A stretch of 13,325 nucleotides of DNA from Yoonia sp. (lineage in GTDB: Bacteria; Pseudomonadota; Alphaproteobacteria; Rhodobacterales; Rhodobacteraceae), in NCBI GenBank assembly GCA_028822885.1, contig JAPKCP010000055.1, positions 1 to 13,325 on the forward strand. Direction: 5' to 3'. Positions 7,490 to 13,325 of this stretch are shown piece after piece (position 1 is the stretch's first letter; the number at the start of each line of letters is the position of its first letter). Under the pieces are notes generated by a model, which saw only the letters and a program-made list of their open reading frames with translations, had not been told where the DNA came from and searched no databases. Made by a program: the position numbers and the translations under genes.

Positions 7490-8551
7490 ATGTCAATATT
7501 ATCCCCCGGCTCCGTGCGCTTTGACGGTGTTATTAAGAAATTTGGTGACGTGACTGCCCTTAAAAGCCTCAATTTGTCCATCGAGCCCGGCAAACTTGTA
7601 ACCCTGCTGGGACCAAGCGGGTGCGGCAAGACAACGACCTTGCGTTTGATTGCAGGGCTAGAAATGGCGACGTCCGGTAGCATCCATATCGGCGGCGAAG
7701 ACGTGACCCACCTGACTGCCACATACCGCAAGGTGTCGATGGTATTTCAGTCATACGCATTATTCCCACACATGACCGTGCTCGAAAACGTGGCCTATGG
7801 GCTGACGGTGAAATCGGTACCAAAACGTGAGGCTGCAGAAAAAGCAGACCACGGGTTGGAGCTGGTTGGGCTGTCGGGTTTCGGCGACCGTTTGCCAAGC
7901 GAGCTGTCAGGTGGCCAACAACAGCGTGTTGCTGTAGCGCGCGCAATTATTTTGGAGCCAGAGGTGCTGTTGCTCGATGAACCCCTGTCCAACCTCGACG
8001 CAAAACTGCGCCGCCACGTCCGCGAAGAAATCCGTCAAATCCAGCAACGCCTTGGCCTGACAGCAGTCTACGTGACCCACGATCAGGAAGAGGCGATGGC
8101 TGTCTCCGACCGGATCATCGTCATGAAAAACGCAGAAATCGCACAGGAAGGATCACCTAGCGATCTGTATGAATCGCCAAAATCCGCCTTCATCGCGGAC
8201 TTCATCGGTGATGCCAATCTAGCCGTTTGCGACATCGAAAGCGTGTCAGACGGGATGGCCAAAGTACGTCTGAACAATCAATTATACCAAGTCCGTAACG
8301 GTAACCTCAGCGTTGGCCCCGCGCAAATGGTTATGCGTCCGCATCATCTGCGGCTGGCAAAACCCGACATGCCGGGCATCGCCGGAGAGGTCAGCTATGC
8401 AGCCTACCTCGGGAAGGAAATCCAATACACCGTCGAAAGCGCACTTGGTTCCTTGTTTGTCATCAGCAACGTCGTCGATCAGCCATTCAAGCAAGGGGAT
8501 GCGGTTTCAGTCCAGCTCAACGCCGATCTTGCCCGTCTCGTTGCAGCATAA
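7490..8551 (+). CDS. ABC transporter ATP-binding protein (Fbp/Pot family, with TOBE domain)
   Basis: This cytoplasmic ATPase powers the importer. From the chosen start it has 353 residues: the ABC domain at about 5-240, with Walker A GPSGCGKTTT (41-50), Q-loop VFQSYALFPHM (85-95), signature LSGGQQQ (139-145), Walker B VLLLDEP (159-165), D-loop SNLDAK and H-loop H197. A C-terminal TOBE-type regulatory domain covers about 255-350, the usual arrangement in importers for iron, polyamines, sugars and sugar phosphates. An in-frame ATG at 7466 overlaps the permease stop by one base. The ATG at 7490 is preferred because GGAGA lies 5 bases upstream and the conserved domain begins just after. The phosphatase gene follows after 3 bases, so the genes are co-transcribed. 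Confidence 0.94.
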   Translation: MSILSPGSVRFDGVIKKFGDVTALKSLNLSIEPGKLVTLLGPSGCGKTTTLRLIAGLEMATSGSIHIGGEDVTHLTATYRKVSMVFQSYALFPHMTVLENVAYGLTVKSVPKREAAEKADHGLELVGLSGFGDRLPSELSGGQQQRVAVARAIILEPEVLLLDEPLSNLDAKLRRHVREEIRQIQQRLGLTAVYVTHDQEEAMAVSDRIIVMKNAEIAQEGSPSDLYESPKSAFIADFIGDANLAVCDIESVSDGMAKVRLNNQLYQVRNGNLSVGPAQMVMRPHHLRLAKPDMPGIAGEVSYAAYLGKEIQYTVESALGSLFVISNVVDQPFKQGDAVSVQLNADLARLVAA

Positions 8552-8554
8552 ATC

Positions 8555-9199
8555 ATGCGTCACAGCATTTTTCACCACGCGGAAACAACGCGTGAATTAA
8601 CATCTGACGCTTGGCCTCAACTTATCACCGATGGCGGATATGAAGCGGTCATCTTTGACTGTGACGGAACGTTGGTCGAGAGCGGCGAAGCGCATTTCAA
8701 AGCCTTCCAAACCGCCGTTCGCACCCAAGGGTACGAGATGGATCGCACATGGTACAACGCACGAACCGGGCTAGACCGGAAGTCGATCCTCGCGGAGCTT
8801 GCGAAGACCGTCGATGGTCCTTTTGATGTGGGATCGGCCGTCAGCGGTAGTATCACGGCGTTTATCGCGGGGAGTGCGGCAGTTTTGCCGATCCCCGAGA
8901 CGACTGACTTAGCAAGAATACTCCGGCAGACCCACAAGTTGGCAGTCGTCACTAACTCTGAGAAACAAGTCGCAGCAGCATCGCTTTGCTCCGTTGGGCT
9001 GCAAACCCTCTTTGATTACGTCGTGACGATCTCAGATGGGGCGCCACCGAAACCAGCGCCTGACCTTTTCATCGCTGCCGCAAAACGTCTCAACACATCT
9101 GTCACAAAAACGTTGGTTCTTGAGGATTCAAAAGAAGGTGTGCAAGCGGCGACACAGGCGGGCATGGATGTCTTGCAGATTATGCCTGCAACGGAGTGA
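8555..9199 (+). CDS. HAD-superfamily phosphatase, beta-phosphoglucomutase-like subgroup
   Basis: This is probably a cytoplasmic phosphatase or phosphomutase for a small phosphorylated metabolite, 214 residues. All four HAD motifs are present: motif I FDCDGT with nucleophile D35 and acid/base D37, motif II T133 (VVTNS), motif III K166 (PPKPAPDLF) and motif IV E190-D191. A helical cap of about 90 residues sits between motifs I and II, as in the beta-PGM/gph-type enzymes. Its length matches the family. The start lies 3 bases after the ATPase stop and has no recognisable ribosome binding site, so translation is probably coupled. A 28-residue leader precedes the conserved domain. Position at the end of a transporter operon suggests it acts on the imported solute. 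The exact substrate cannot be read from sequence. Confidence 0.88.
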   Translation: MRHSIFHHAETTRELTSDAWPQLITDGGYEAVIFDCDGTLVESGEAHFKAFQTAVRTQGYEMDRTWYNARTGLDRKSILAELAKTVDGPFDVGSAVSGSITAFIAGSAAVLPIPETTDLARILRQTHKLAVVTNSEKQVAAASLCSVGLQTLFDYVVTISDGAPPKPAPDLFIAAAKRLNTSVTKTLVLEDSKEGVQAATQAGMDVLQIMPATE

Positions 9200-9204
9200 C
9201 GCGA

Positions 9205-10335
9205 TCAAAGCCGCTCAATATCACCCTGCGCCCGGCGGTCATGAAAATCAGCTTCCCAAGCTGCAAAGGTCCCTGCCCCAATTGCATCTCGCATCCCCTG
9301 CATAATCTCCTGAAAATAATGCAAGTTGTGCCACGTCAGCAGCATTCCAGAGATCATTTCATGCGAGCGGAACACATGGTGCAGATATGCGCGTGAATAC
9401 TTTGCACAGGCCGGGCAGGTGCAGTCCTCATCCAAGGGGCGCGGATCATCAGCGTGCCGCGCGTTCTTGATATTCACCACACCATTGCGCGTAAACACCT
9501 GCCCCGTGCGGCCAGAACGGGACGGCAGAACGCAGTCCATCATATCAATCCCGCGCTTCACAGCGCCGACAATATCATCTGGCTTCCCAACACCCATCAG
9601 ATACCGTGGCTTATCCTCGGGCAATTGATCCGGGGCAAAGTCGAGACATCCAAACATCGCCTCTTGCCCTTCACCCACAGCCAAACCACCCACGGCATAC
9701 CCATCAAAACCAACGCCAATCAGCGCCTTCGCACTTTCTTCGCGCAAGTCTTCCTCAAGCCCACCCTGTTGAATGCCAAACAACGCATGTCCGGGGCGAT
9801 CCCCAAAGGCATCCTTAGACCGCGCAGCCCACCGCATCGACATCTGCATACTCTCGTTCAAACGGGTCCGATCCGCTGGCAGCGCAGGACATTCATCAAA
9901 GCACATCACAATATCAGAGCCGAGCAGCTTTTGAATTTCCATCGACCGTTCAGGCGATAGAAAATGCTTTGAACCATCAATATGGGACTGAAACGTCACC
10001 CCGTCCTCTGACATCTTGCGCAGGTCAGCAAGGCTCATCACCTGAAACCCGCCGCTATCCGTCAGGATCGGCTTATCCCAATTCATGAATTTATGAAGGC
10101 CGCCCAGATTGGCAATCCGTTCCGCCGTCGGGCGAAGCATGAGATGATATGTATTACCCAACAAAATATCAGCACCCGTGGCGGCGACGCTTTCAGGCAT
10201 CATTGCCTTCACGGTAGCGGCAGTGCCAACAGGCATAAACGCAGGCGTGCGAATGTCGCCGCGCGTAGTGTGGATAACGCCGGTGCGGGCGCGGCCGTCG
10301 GTGTGGTTCAGAGAGAATGAAAAACGATCAGTCAC
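9205..10335 (-). CDS. tgt: Queuine/preQ1 tRNA-ribosyltransferase (tRNA-guanine transglycosylase)
   Basis: This enzyme exchanges guanine for preQ1 at the wobble position of GUN-anticodon tRNAs, a step of queuosine synthesis. It has 376 residues from the chosen GTG start, the normal size. Visible hallmarks are RTPAFMPVGT near the N-terminus, DSGGFQ with the general acid/base D93, the QGG motif (FGIQQGG), GGLAVGE, and the nucleophile D267 in GIDMMDCVLPS. The zinc site is C305, C307 and C310 (CTCPAC) plus H336 (TWHNL). The following segment reads SRSGRTGQVFTRNG, a variant I associate with alphaproteobacteria where other bacteria have TRNARNG. GTG at 10335 is chosen because AAGG lies 8 bases upstream and VTDRFSFSL is a typical start. 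A TTG at 10392 would add 19 unlikely residues. It is tail-to-tail with the HAD gene, 5 bp apart. Confidence 0.96.
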   Translation of the reverse strand: MTDRFSFSLNHTDGRARTGVIHTTRGDIRTPAFMPVGTAATVKAMMPESVAATGADILLGNTYHLMLRPTAERIANLGGLHKFMNWDKPILTDSGGFQVMSLADLRKMSEDGVTFQSHIDGSKHFLSPERSMEIQKLLGSDIVMCFDECPALPADRTRLNESMQMSMRWAARSKDAFGDRPGHALFGIQQGGLEEDLREESAKALIGVGFDGYAVGGLAVGEGQEAMFGCLDFAPDQLPEDKPRYLMGVGKPDDIVGAVKRGIDMMDCVLPSRSGRTGQVFTRNGVVNIKNARHADDPRPLDEDCTCPACAKYSRAYLHHVFRSHEMISGMLLTWHNLHYFQEIMQGMRDAIGAGTFAAWEADFHDRRAQGDIERL

Positions 10336-10628
10336 AGGAGCGGCCTTTTGATATGGTCTAGGCGATATGCCCCTAGCAGCAAAGATTTGCAAATCCTGAC
10401 AGAGAATTGTCTAGGATCATGCGTGTTGGTCTGAAACACCTACCAAGGTGAATGTTGACGGTATAATTCGTAGTCCTACCCCAGCCCAGAAAAACGGTGC
10501 ACGCCATTTGTACGAGCGGCCAAAGGAGTGTGAAAAGGTCATTTTCATCGAAATCGGCGCATCACGCCCCTTTACGCCCACAAGGGCAAACCCTATATGA
10601 ATAGTCAGGATTAGCAGGGATGACGTTC
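10336..10628. other. Divergent intergenic region between tgt and sufT
   Basis: I see no gene in this region. It must hold promoters for both flanking genes, but I found no confident -35/-10 pair: a TATAAT at 10462-10467 has no matching -35 at 16-18 bases. A perfect 10-base palindrome, ATTTGCAAAT, lies at 10385-10394. GGATCATGCGT at 10414-10424 recurs in the sufT-sufA spacer. Confidence 0.4.
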
Positions 10629-10991
10629 ATGACCGACGCAAGCACACCGATGGAAGGCACGCCACTTATCGCCCCATCCAGCACAGATCACCCGCTTTAC
10701 GAAGACATCGTAATGGCATGCAAATCGGTTTTTGATCCAGAAATTCCAGTCAACATATACGACCTTGGTTTAATATATACCATTGATATCAAAGAAGATA
10801 ACGCGGTTAATGTGACAATGACACTGACAGCACCGGGTTGCCCCGTCGCAGGCGAAATGCCCGGCTGGGTCGCAGACGCAATTGAACCCCTCCCGGGTGT
10901 GAAACACGTCGACGTTGAGATGACGTTTGAGCCGCAATGGGGCATGGACATGATGTCAGACGAGGCGCGGTTGGAACTTGGGTTTATGTAG
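10629..10991 (+). CDS. sufT: SUF-system Fe-S assembly factor, MIP18/DUF59 family (SufT)
   Basis: This small cytoplasmic protein, 120 residues, helps Fe-S cluster maturation in bacteria with the SUF pathway. The MIP18-like fold covers about 22-100, with the DPEIPVNIYDLGLIY block (36-50) and the reactive cysteine C71 in TAPGCP, followed by the conserved EPQWG (101-105). A first in-frame ATG at 10620 directly abuts AGGG and cannot use it. The ATG at 10629 sits 9 bases behind that AGGG and is the likely start. The first 20 residues are low-complexity and not conserved in the fold. In related genomes this gene normally closes a suf operon. Here tgt lies upstream, so the main operon is elsewhere or outside the window. 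PaaD is a related family but belongs to phenylacetate loci, which are absent. Confidence 0.9.
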   Translation: MTDASTPMEGTPLIAPSSTDHPLYEDIVMACKSVFDPEIPVNIYDLGLIYTIDIKEDNAVNVTMTLTAPGCPVAGEMPGWVADAIEPLPGVKHVDVEMTFEPQWGMDMMSDEARLELGFM

Positions 10992-11112
10992 CGCATCTTC
11001 GGGGCCGTTAAGTTCCAGACCTTTCTTCGAAAATATAACTCACTAAATCTTTACCAGATAGAAGACTTTCAACGCATTCGTCGTTGTTGAAAATACACTA
11101 CCGTTCGACCCC

Positions 11113-11142
11113 AAAGTTGGCTGAAACCGCTAACTTTTAATT
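11113..11142 (+). terminator. Possible intrinsic terminator downstream of sufT
   Basis: AAAGTTGGC (11113-11121) pairs with GCTAACTTT (11129-11137), nine pairs including one G-U, over a 7-base loop TGAAACC, followed by TAATTTT. The stem is AT-rich and lies about 120 bases after the sufT stop, so it is a weaker terminator than the one behind sufA. If active, sufT and sufA are separate transcripts. Confidence 0.4.
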
Positions 11143-11354
11143 TTCCGTTGGATCATGCGTTTTAGGAAGGAAGGTCAGCGATCAAAAATACATACCAATG
11201 CTACGACAAACACGCCCGCCTTCCTTTAAAAATAGTGCTGGATCTTCGTCGAAAGTGATCAGATAAGTTTTCGCTTTAACTTCGCCTGCGCGGGATCATG
11301 CATTACTTCAAAGCTTATTCGGGGCCTTGCATAATTTAGTCGCACGGCTGCACC

Positions 11355-11383
11355 TTGCGTTGCGCCCAGTCCGCCCCTATTTT
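11355..11383 (+). promoter_or_regulatory. Candidate sigma-70 promoter of sufA
   Basis: TTGCGT (11355-11360) and TATTTT (11378-11383) are separated by 17 bases, and transcription would begin about 10-15 bases before the ribosome binding site AGGAG (11395-11399). The match is reasonable in both hexamers and the spacing is ideal, but alphaproteobacterial promoters are loose and this was found by eye. Confidence 0.35.
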
Positions 11384-11406
11384 GTTAATAACACAGGAGA
11401 GCACTC

Positions 11407-11769
11407 ATGTTTGGCATTCCCGGCAAGCAAGCCGTATCAATTACCGACAAAGCCGCCGCACAAATCGCAAAGCTGATGACCAAGGACGGGTCGCAGGGCC
11501 TGCGCATTGGCATCAAAAAAGGTGGCTGTGCAGGCATGGAATATACGATGGAATACGTCTCAGAGGTTGATCCGCTGGACGAAGTCGTTGACCAAGACGG
11601 CGCGCGTGTGATGATCGCCCCTATGGCGCAAATGTTCCTGTTTGGGACTGAAATCGACTACGAAGTGTCACTGCTCGAGTCTGGGTTCAAGTTCCGTAAT
11701 CCAAACGTCGTTGATGCCTGCGGATGCGGTGAAAGCATCAAGTTCAACGAAGACATCACAGCCTCATAA
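11407..11769 (+). CDS. sufA: A-type Fe-S carrier protein (HesB/IscA/SufA family)
   Basis: This is a small cytoplasmic scaffold/carrier that receives Fe-S clusters from the assembly machinery and passes them to apoproteins, 120 residues, the normal size. The three invariant cysteines are visible: C41 in KKGGCAGMEY, and C105 and C107 in the C-terminal DACGCGES. The opening SITDKAAAQIAKLM is typical of the family. The ATG follows AGGAG at a 7-base spacing. SufA, IscA and ErpA cannot be separated reliably by eye; the neighbouring sufT supports a SUF role. A strong hairpin terminator begins 5 bases after its stop. The 415-base gap to sufT suggests independent transcription. Confidence 0.93.
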   Translation: MFGIPGKQAVSITDKAAAQIAKLMTKDGSQGLRIGIKKGGCAGMEYTMEYVSEVDPLDEVVDQDGARVMIAPMAQMFLFGTEIDYEVSLLESGFKFRNPNVVDACGCGESIKFNEDITAS

Positions 11770-11773
11770 GTGT

Positions 11774-11802
11774 CAGCGAAGGCGATATTGCCTTCGCTGT
11801 TT
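11774..11802 (+). terminator. Hairpin terminator of sufA
   Basis: CAGCGAAGGC (11774-11783) and GCCTTCGCTG (11790-11799) form a perfect 10-bp GC-rich stem over the loop GATATT, immediately after the sufA stop and followed by TTT. The T-run is short, but position and stem strength make a terminator the natural reading. Confidence 0.8.
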
Positions 11803-11834
11803 GGCTCCATTGACCACATGGAAAATATCTGTTG

Positions 11835-11999
11835 GAGAGTGCTTGTATCACGGTGGCACCCTCTTTGTGTTGCTTTCAAGCGAATGCCAGGTTCATTTAA
11901 AAACCAACGACCCTGGTGGCATTTTAACAGCACATACAGATCAGTTCTATAACATGCCTCGTCTGGATCTCCGACGATATCCTGAGACCCAGACGAGGC
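11835..11999. other. Structured intergenic segment with several hairpins, no gene seen
   Basis: Three further hairpins lie between sufA and the convergent oxygenase gene. GAGAGTGC (11835-11842) pairs with GCACCCTC (11856-11863) with one mismatch. AATGCCA (11883-11889) pairs with TGGCATT (11917-11923). GCCTCGTCTGG (11956-11966) pairs with CCAGACGAGGC (11989-11999), and that stem continues after one A-C mismatch through four more pairs to a 12-base loop. The last may end oxygenase transcription from the minus strand, although no T-run follows it in either direction. The series could also be a small RNA. No reading frame is convincing. Confidence 0.45.
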
Positions 12000-12026
12000 A
12001 ACGGCGCCCGCAGCCCTTTTAGCACG

Positions 12027-12962
12027 CTAAGGTTTTGGTTTCACGGACCCTTTCAGGTGCACATAAGTCTCATTAAATCGCCTCTGCAAATGATCGACAG
12101 CTTTGATCGGCGCGCCACCTTTGGCAGACACATCTACATCGTGGTTTGGGTTGAAGAACAACGGCACTGAAATCCTCTCAGCATCGGTGCCAATCACCCG
12201 GTGCGGAGTCGCCTTGATCTTACCAGCTGTCCACATCTCCAACATCTCGCCAAAGTTGATCACAAATTCACCCGGCGGTGCAGATACTGGAATCCAGCCG
12301 CCACCGCGCTTGCGCACTTCTAGACCCGGTGACCCGTCAGTGGCCAAAAGCGTTAGGCATCCGTAATCAGTGTGGGTCGCGATCCCAAAATCCTTATCCG
12401 TCGCCCACGCTGGGCGTTCTGGATAAAAGTTCCCACGCAGTAAGGCCATCGGATGTGTAAATTTATCACGGAAATAAGCGCCATCTTCACCCACAGCGTC
12501 TGCAATGGCGCAAAGCAGATCAAGGGCAAACGTCACGGTCTCGCGGTAATATGCCCGCAAGGTAACAGCAAAATCCGCGGGCGCTTCTGGCCAAATATTC
12601 GGAGCATATGCAGGTAGGTTCAGCGCCCCCAAAGGCTCGCGCTCACTGATCGGTAAACCACAGTCAAACACCTGTTTATAATCGGGATTAGCGTTTGGAT
12701 CGACCTGTTCGGCACCCGGTGCCCCCCACCCTCTGTTCGATCCAGTTGCGGCCATATCGTAGGCCGCCTTTTCAGCAGCAGGCAGATGAAAAAACGCACG
12801 GTACGTCTCAATCGCCTCAGCCACAGTCGCCGCCGCAATCGGAGTGTTGTAAACTGTCAGAAACCCAATATCGGCAGCCCCAATAACCGCCTCAGCGCAG
12901 GCTCGTGCATGGTCCGAATGGCTGGGATCAATGAGAGCAGCAGCATCAATGCGTGGGATCAT
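12027..12962 (-). CDS. Fe(II)/2-oxoglutarate-dependent oxygenase, isopenicillin N synthase-like family
   Basis: This is a cytoplasmic non-heme iron enzyme of 311 residues; the family hydroxylates, cyclises or desaturates small molecules. The N-terminal DIOX_N-like region opens MIPRIDAAALID and includes DIGFLTVYN (31-39). The jelly-roll core carries the iron triad H197-x-D199 (ATHTDYGCLTLL) and H254 (ATPHRVI), and R263-x-S265 (RISVPLFF) for binding 2-oxoglutarate. GNFYPERP just before the triad is also typical. The ATG at 12962 is chosen because AAGGAG lies 8 bases upstream and the conserved N-terminus begins there. In-frame sequence extends to 13016 but has no support. It is divergent from tpiA with 94 bp between. 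The substrate cannot be deduced. Antibiotic synthesis is not implied, as many proteobacteria carry such genes singly. Confidence 0.92.
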   Translation of the reverse strand: MIPRIDAAALIDPSHSDHARACAEAVIGAADIGFLTVYNTPIAAATVAEAIETYRAFFHLPAAEKAAYDMAATGSNRGWGAPGAEQVDPNANPDYKQVFDCGLPISEREPLGALNLPAYAPNIWPEAPADFAVTLRAYYRETVTFALDLLCAIADAVGEDGAYFRDKFTHPMALLRGNFYPERPAWATDKDFGIATHTDYGCLTLLATDGSPGLEVRKRGGGWIPVSAPPGEFVINFGEMLEMWTAGKIKATPHRVIGTDAERISVPLFFNPNHDVDVSAKGGAPIKAVDHLQRRFNETYVHLKGSVKPKP

Positions 12963-13056
12963 AATTTCTACTCCTTGGTGCGCCAGCTTCATGATGCACT
13001 TTGCATCCCCCCGCAAGATTGATAGCTAAAACACACCCCAACCAAGGAGACCACAC

Positions 13057-13325
13057 ATGCGCCGCAAACTTGCCGCTGGAAACTGGAAAATGAACGGAAC
13101 GGCGGATGCCTTGGCGATGCTGAATACGTTGGCTAAGGACCATCCAACGCCCAGTGTTGACGTTCTCATCTGCCCACCCACGACATTGCTGGAACGGGCC
13201 TCTGGCCACGGTGCAATTGCCACTGGTGGCCAAGATTGCCACGCCAATGCCAGCGGCGCACACACTGGCGATATTTCAGCACAAATGATCGTCGACGCAG
13301 GTGGCACCTATGTTTTAACAGGCCA
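13057..13325 (+). CDS. tpiA: Triose-phosphate isomerase, N-terminal part (runs off the window)
   Basis: This enzyme interconverts dihydroxyacetone phosphate and glyceraldehyde 3-phosphate in central carbon metabolism. Only the first 89 complete codons are present, of about 245-250 expected. The family signature GNWKMNG gives the substrate-binding N9 and K11. The later GGQDCHANASGAHTGDIS block (57-74) is the strongly conserved loop of bacterial enzymes. The catalytic histidine and glutamate lie beyond the window edge. The ATG at 13057 has AAGGAGA 6 bases upstream. The gene is divergent from the oxygenase gene, and the 94-bp gap contains a loose promoter match (TTGCAT 13001-13006, TAGCTA 13023-13028). 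Confidence 0.96.
   Translation, partial: MRRKLAAGNWKMNGTADALAMLNTLAKDHPTPSVDVLICPPTTLLERASGHGAIATGGQDCHANASGAHTGDISAQMIVDAGGTYVLTG

Larger units (their letters stand above)
10992..11406. other. Long AT-rich spacer between sufT and sufA
   Basis: These 415 bases show no convincing reading frame on either strand. They contain a terminator-like hairpin at 11113-11137, a wide inverted repeat AAGGAAGG (11167-11174) / CCTTCCTT (11219-11226) with a 44-base spacer, and two copies of GGATCATGC (11150-11158 and 11293-11301). A plausible sufA promoter lies at the end. The rest is unassigned. It could be an old insertion or decayed gene, but no inverted terminal repeats or target duplication were found. 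Confidence 0.5.

Noticed and set aside
4177..8551. Straight annotation as an iron(III) uptake system
   Set aside because: Family resemblance alone suggests it, but the binding protein has no tandem tyrosines and the operon ends in a phosphatase, so I kept the substrate open.
8555..9199. Phosphonoacetaldehyde hydrolase (PhnX) for the HAD gene
   Set aside because: The motif and cap order fit the broader beta-phosphoglucomutase-like group, and no transaminase (PhnW) gene is adjacent to support an aminoethylphosphonate pathway.
10462..10467. TATAAT as the sufT promoter -10 element
   Set aside because: No -35-like hexamer lies 16-18 bases upstream; the nearby TTGACG is only one base away from it.
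10992..11406. Insertion sequence or MITE between sufT and sufA
   Set aside because: No matching terminal inverted repeats, target-site duplication or transposase fragment could be identified by eye.
1..13325. tRNA genes, rRNA genes or a CRISPR array
   Set aside because: No tRNA-like cloverleaf, conserved rRNA segment or regularly spaced repeat series was seen on either strand.

Overview
This 13.3 kb window most likely comes from an alphaproteobacterium of the Rhodobacterales (Roseobacter group). The protein styles fit that group: a Tgt with the SRSGRTGQ variant, a SufT/SufA pair, a TorS/TorR-like hybrid kinase and regulator, and moderate GC with many GTG/TTG starts. The assignment rests on protein style only, not on a phylogenetic marker. 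It looks like ordinary chromosome. I see no tRNA, rRNA, CRISPR array or intact insertion sequence.

Left edge (1-714): the last codons of a possible membrane protein, then a non-coding stretch with a 13-bp palindrome and a run of nine Cs, then a small gene that looks broken by a frameshift and an internal stop.

Core (715-9199): a regulated solute-uptake locus. On the minus strand lie an OmpR-family response regulator and a hybrid sensor kinase, translationally coupled by a TTGA overlap. Divergent from them, on the plus strand, are a secreted binding protein, a fused double-domain permease, an ABC ATPase and a HAD-family phosphatase 3 bp behind the ATPase. By family this transporter would often be labelled ferric-iron (Fbp/Afu). 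The binding protein lacks the tandem tyrosines of iron binders and the operon ends in a phosphatase, so a phosphorylated carbohydrate is a better substrate guess, as reported for AfuABC. In this model the kinase senses an extracytoplasmic cue, the regulator acts in the 238-bp divergent region, the ABC system imports the ester and the HAD enzyme dephosphorylates it. Two stem-loops between the binding-protein and permease genes probably keep the binding protein in excess.

Middle (9205-11769): tgt (queuosine tRNA modification) on the minus strand, tail-to-tail with the phosphatase gene, then sufT and sufA (Fe-S cluster assembly) on the plus strand. The two suf genes are separated by an unusually long 415-bp spacer with inverted repeats. 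A strong hairpin terminator follows sufA, and further hairpins fill the gap to the next gene.

Right end (12027-13325): an isopenicillin-N-synthase-like Fe(II)/2-oxoglutarate oxygenase on the minus strand, divergent from the start of tpiA (triose-phosphate isomerase), which runs off the window.
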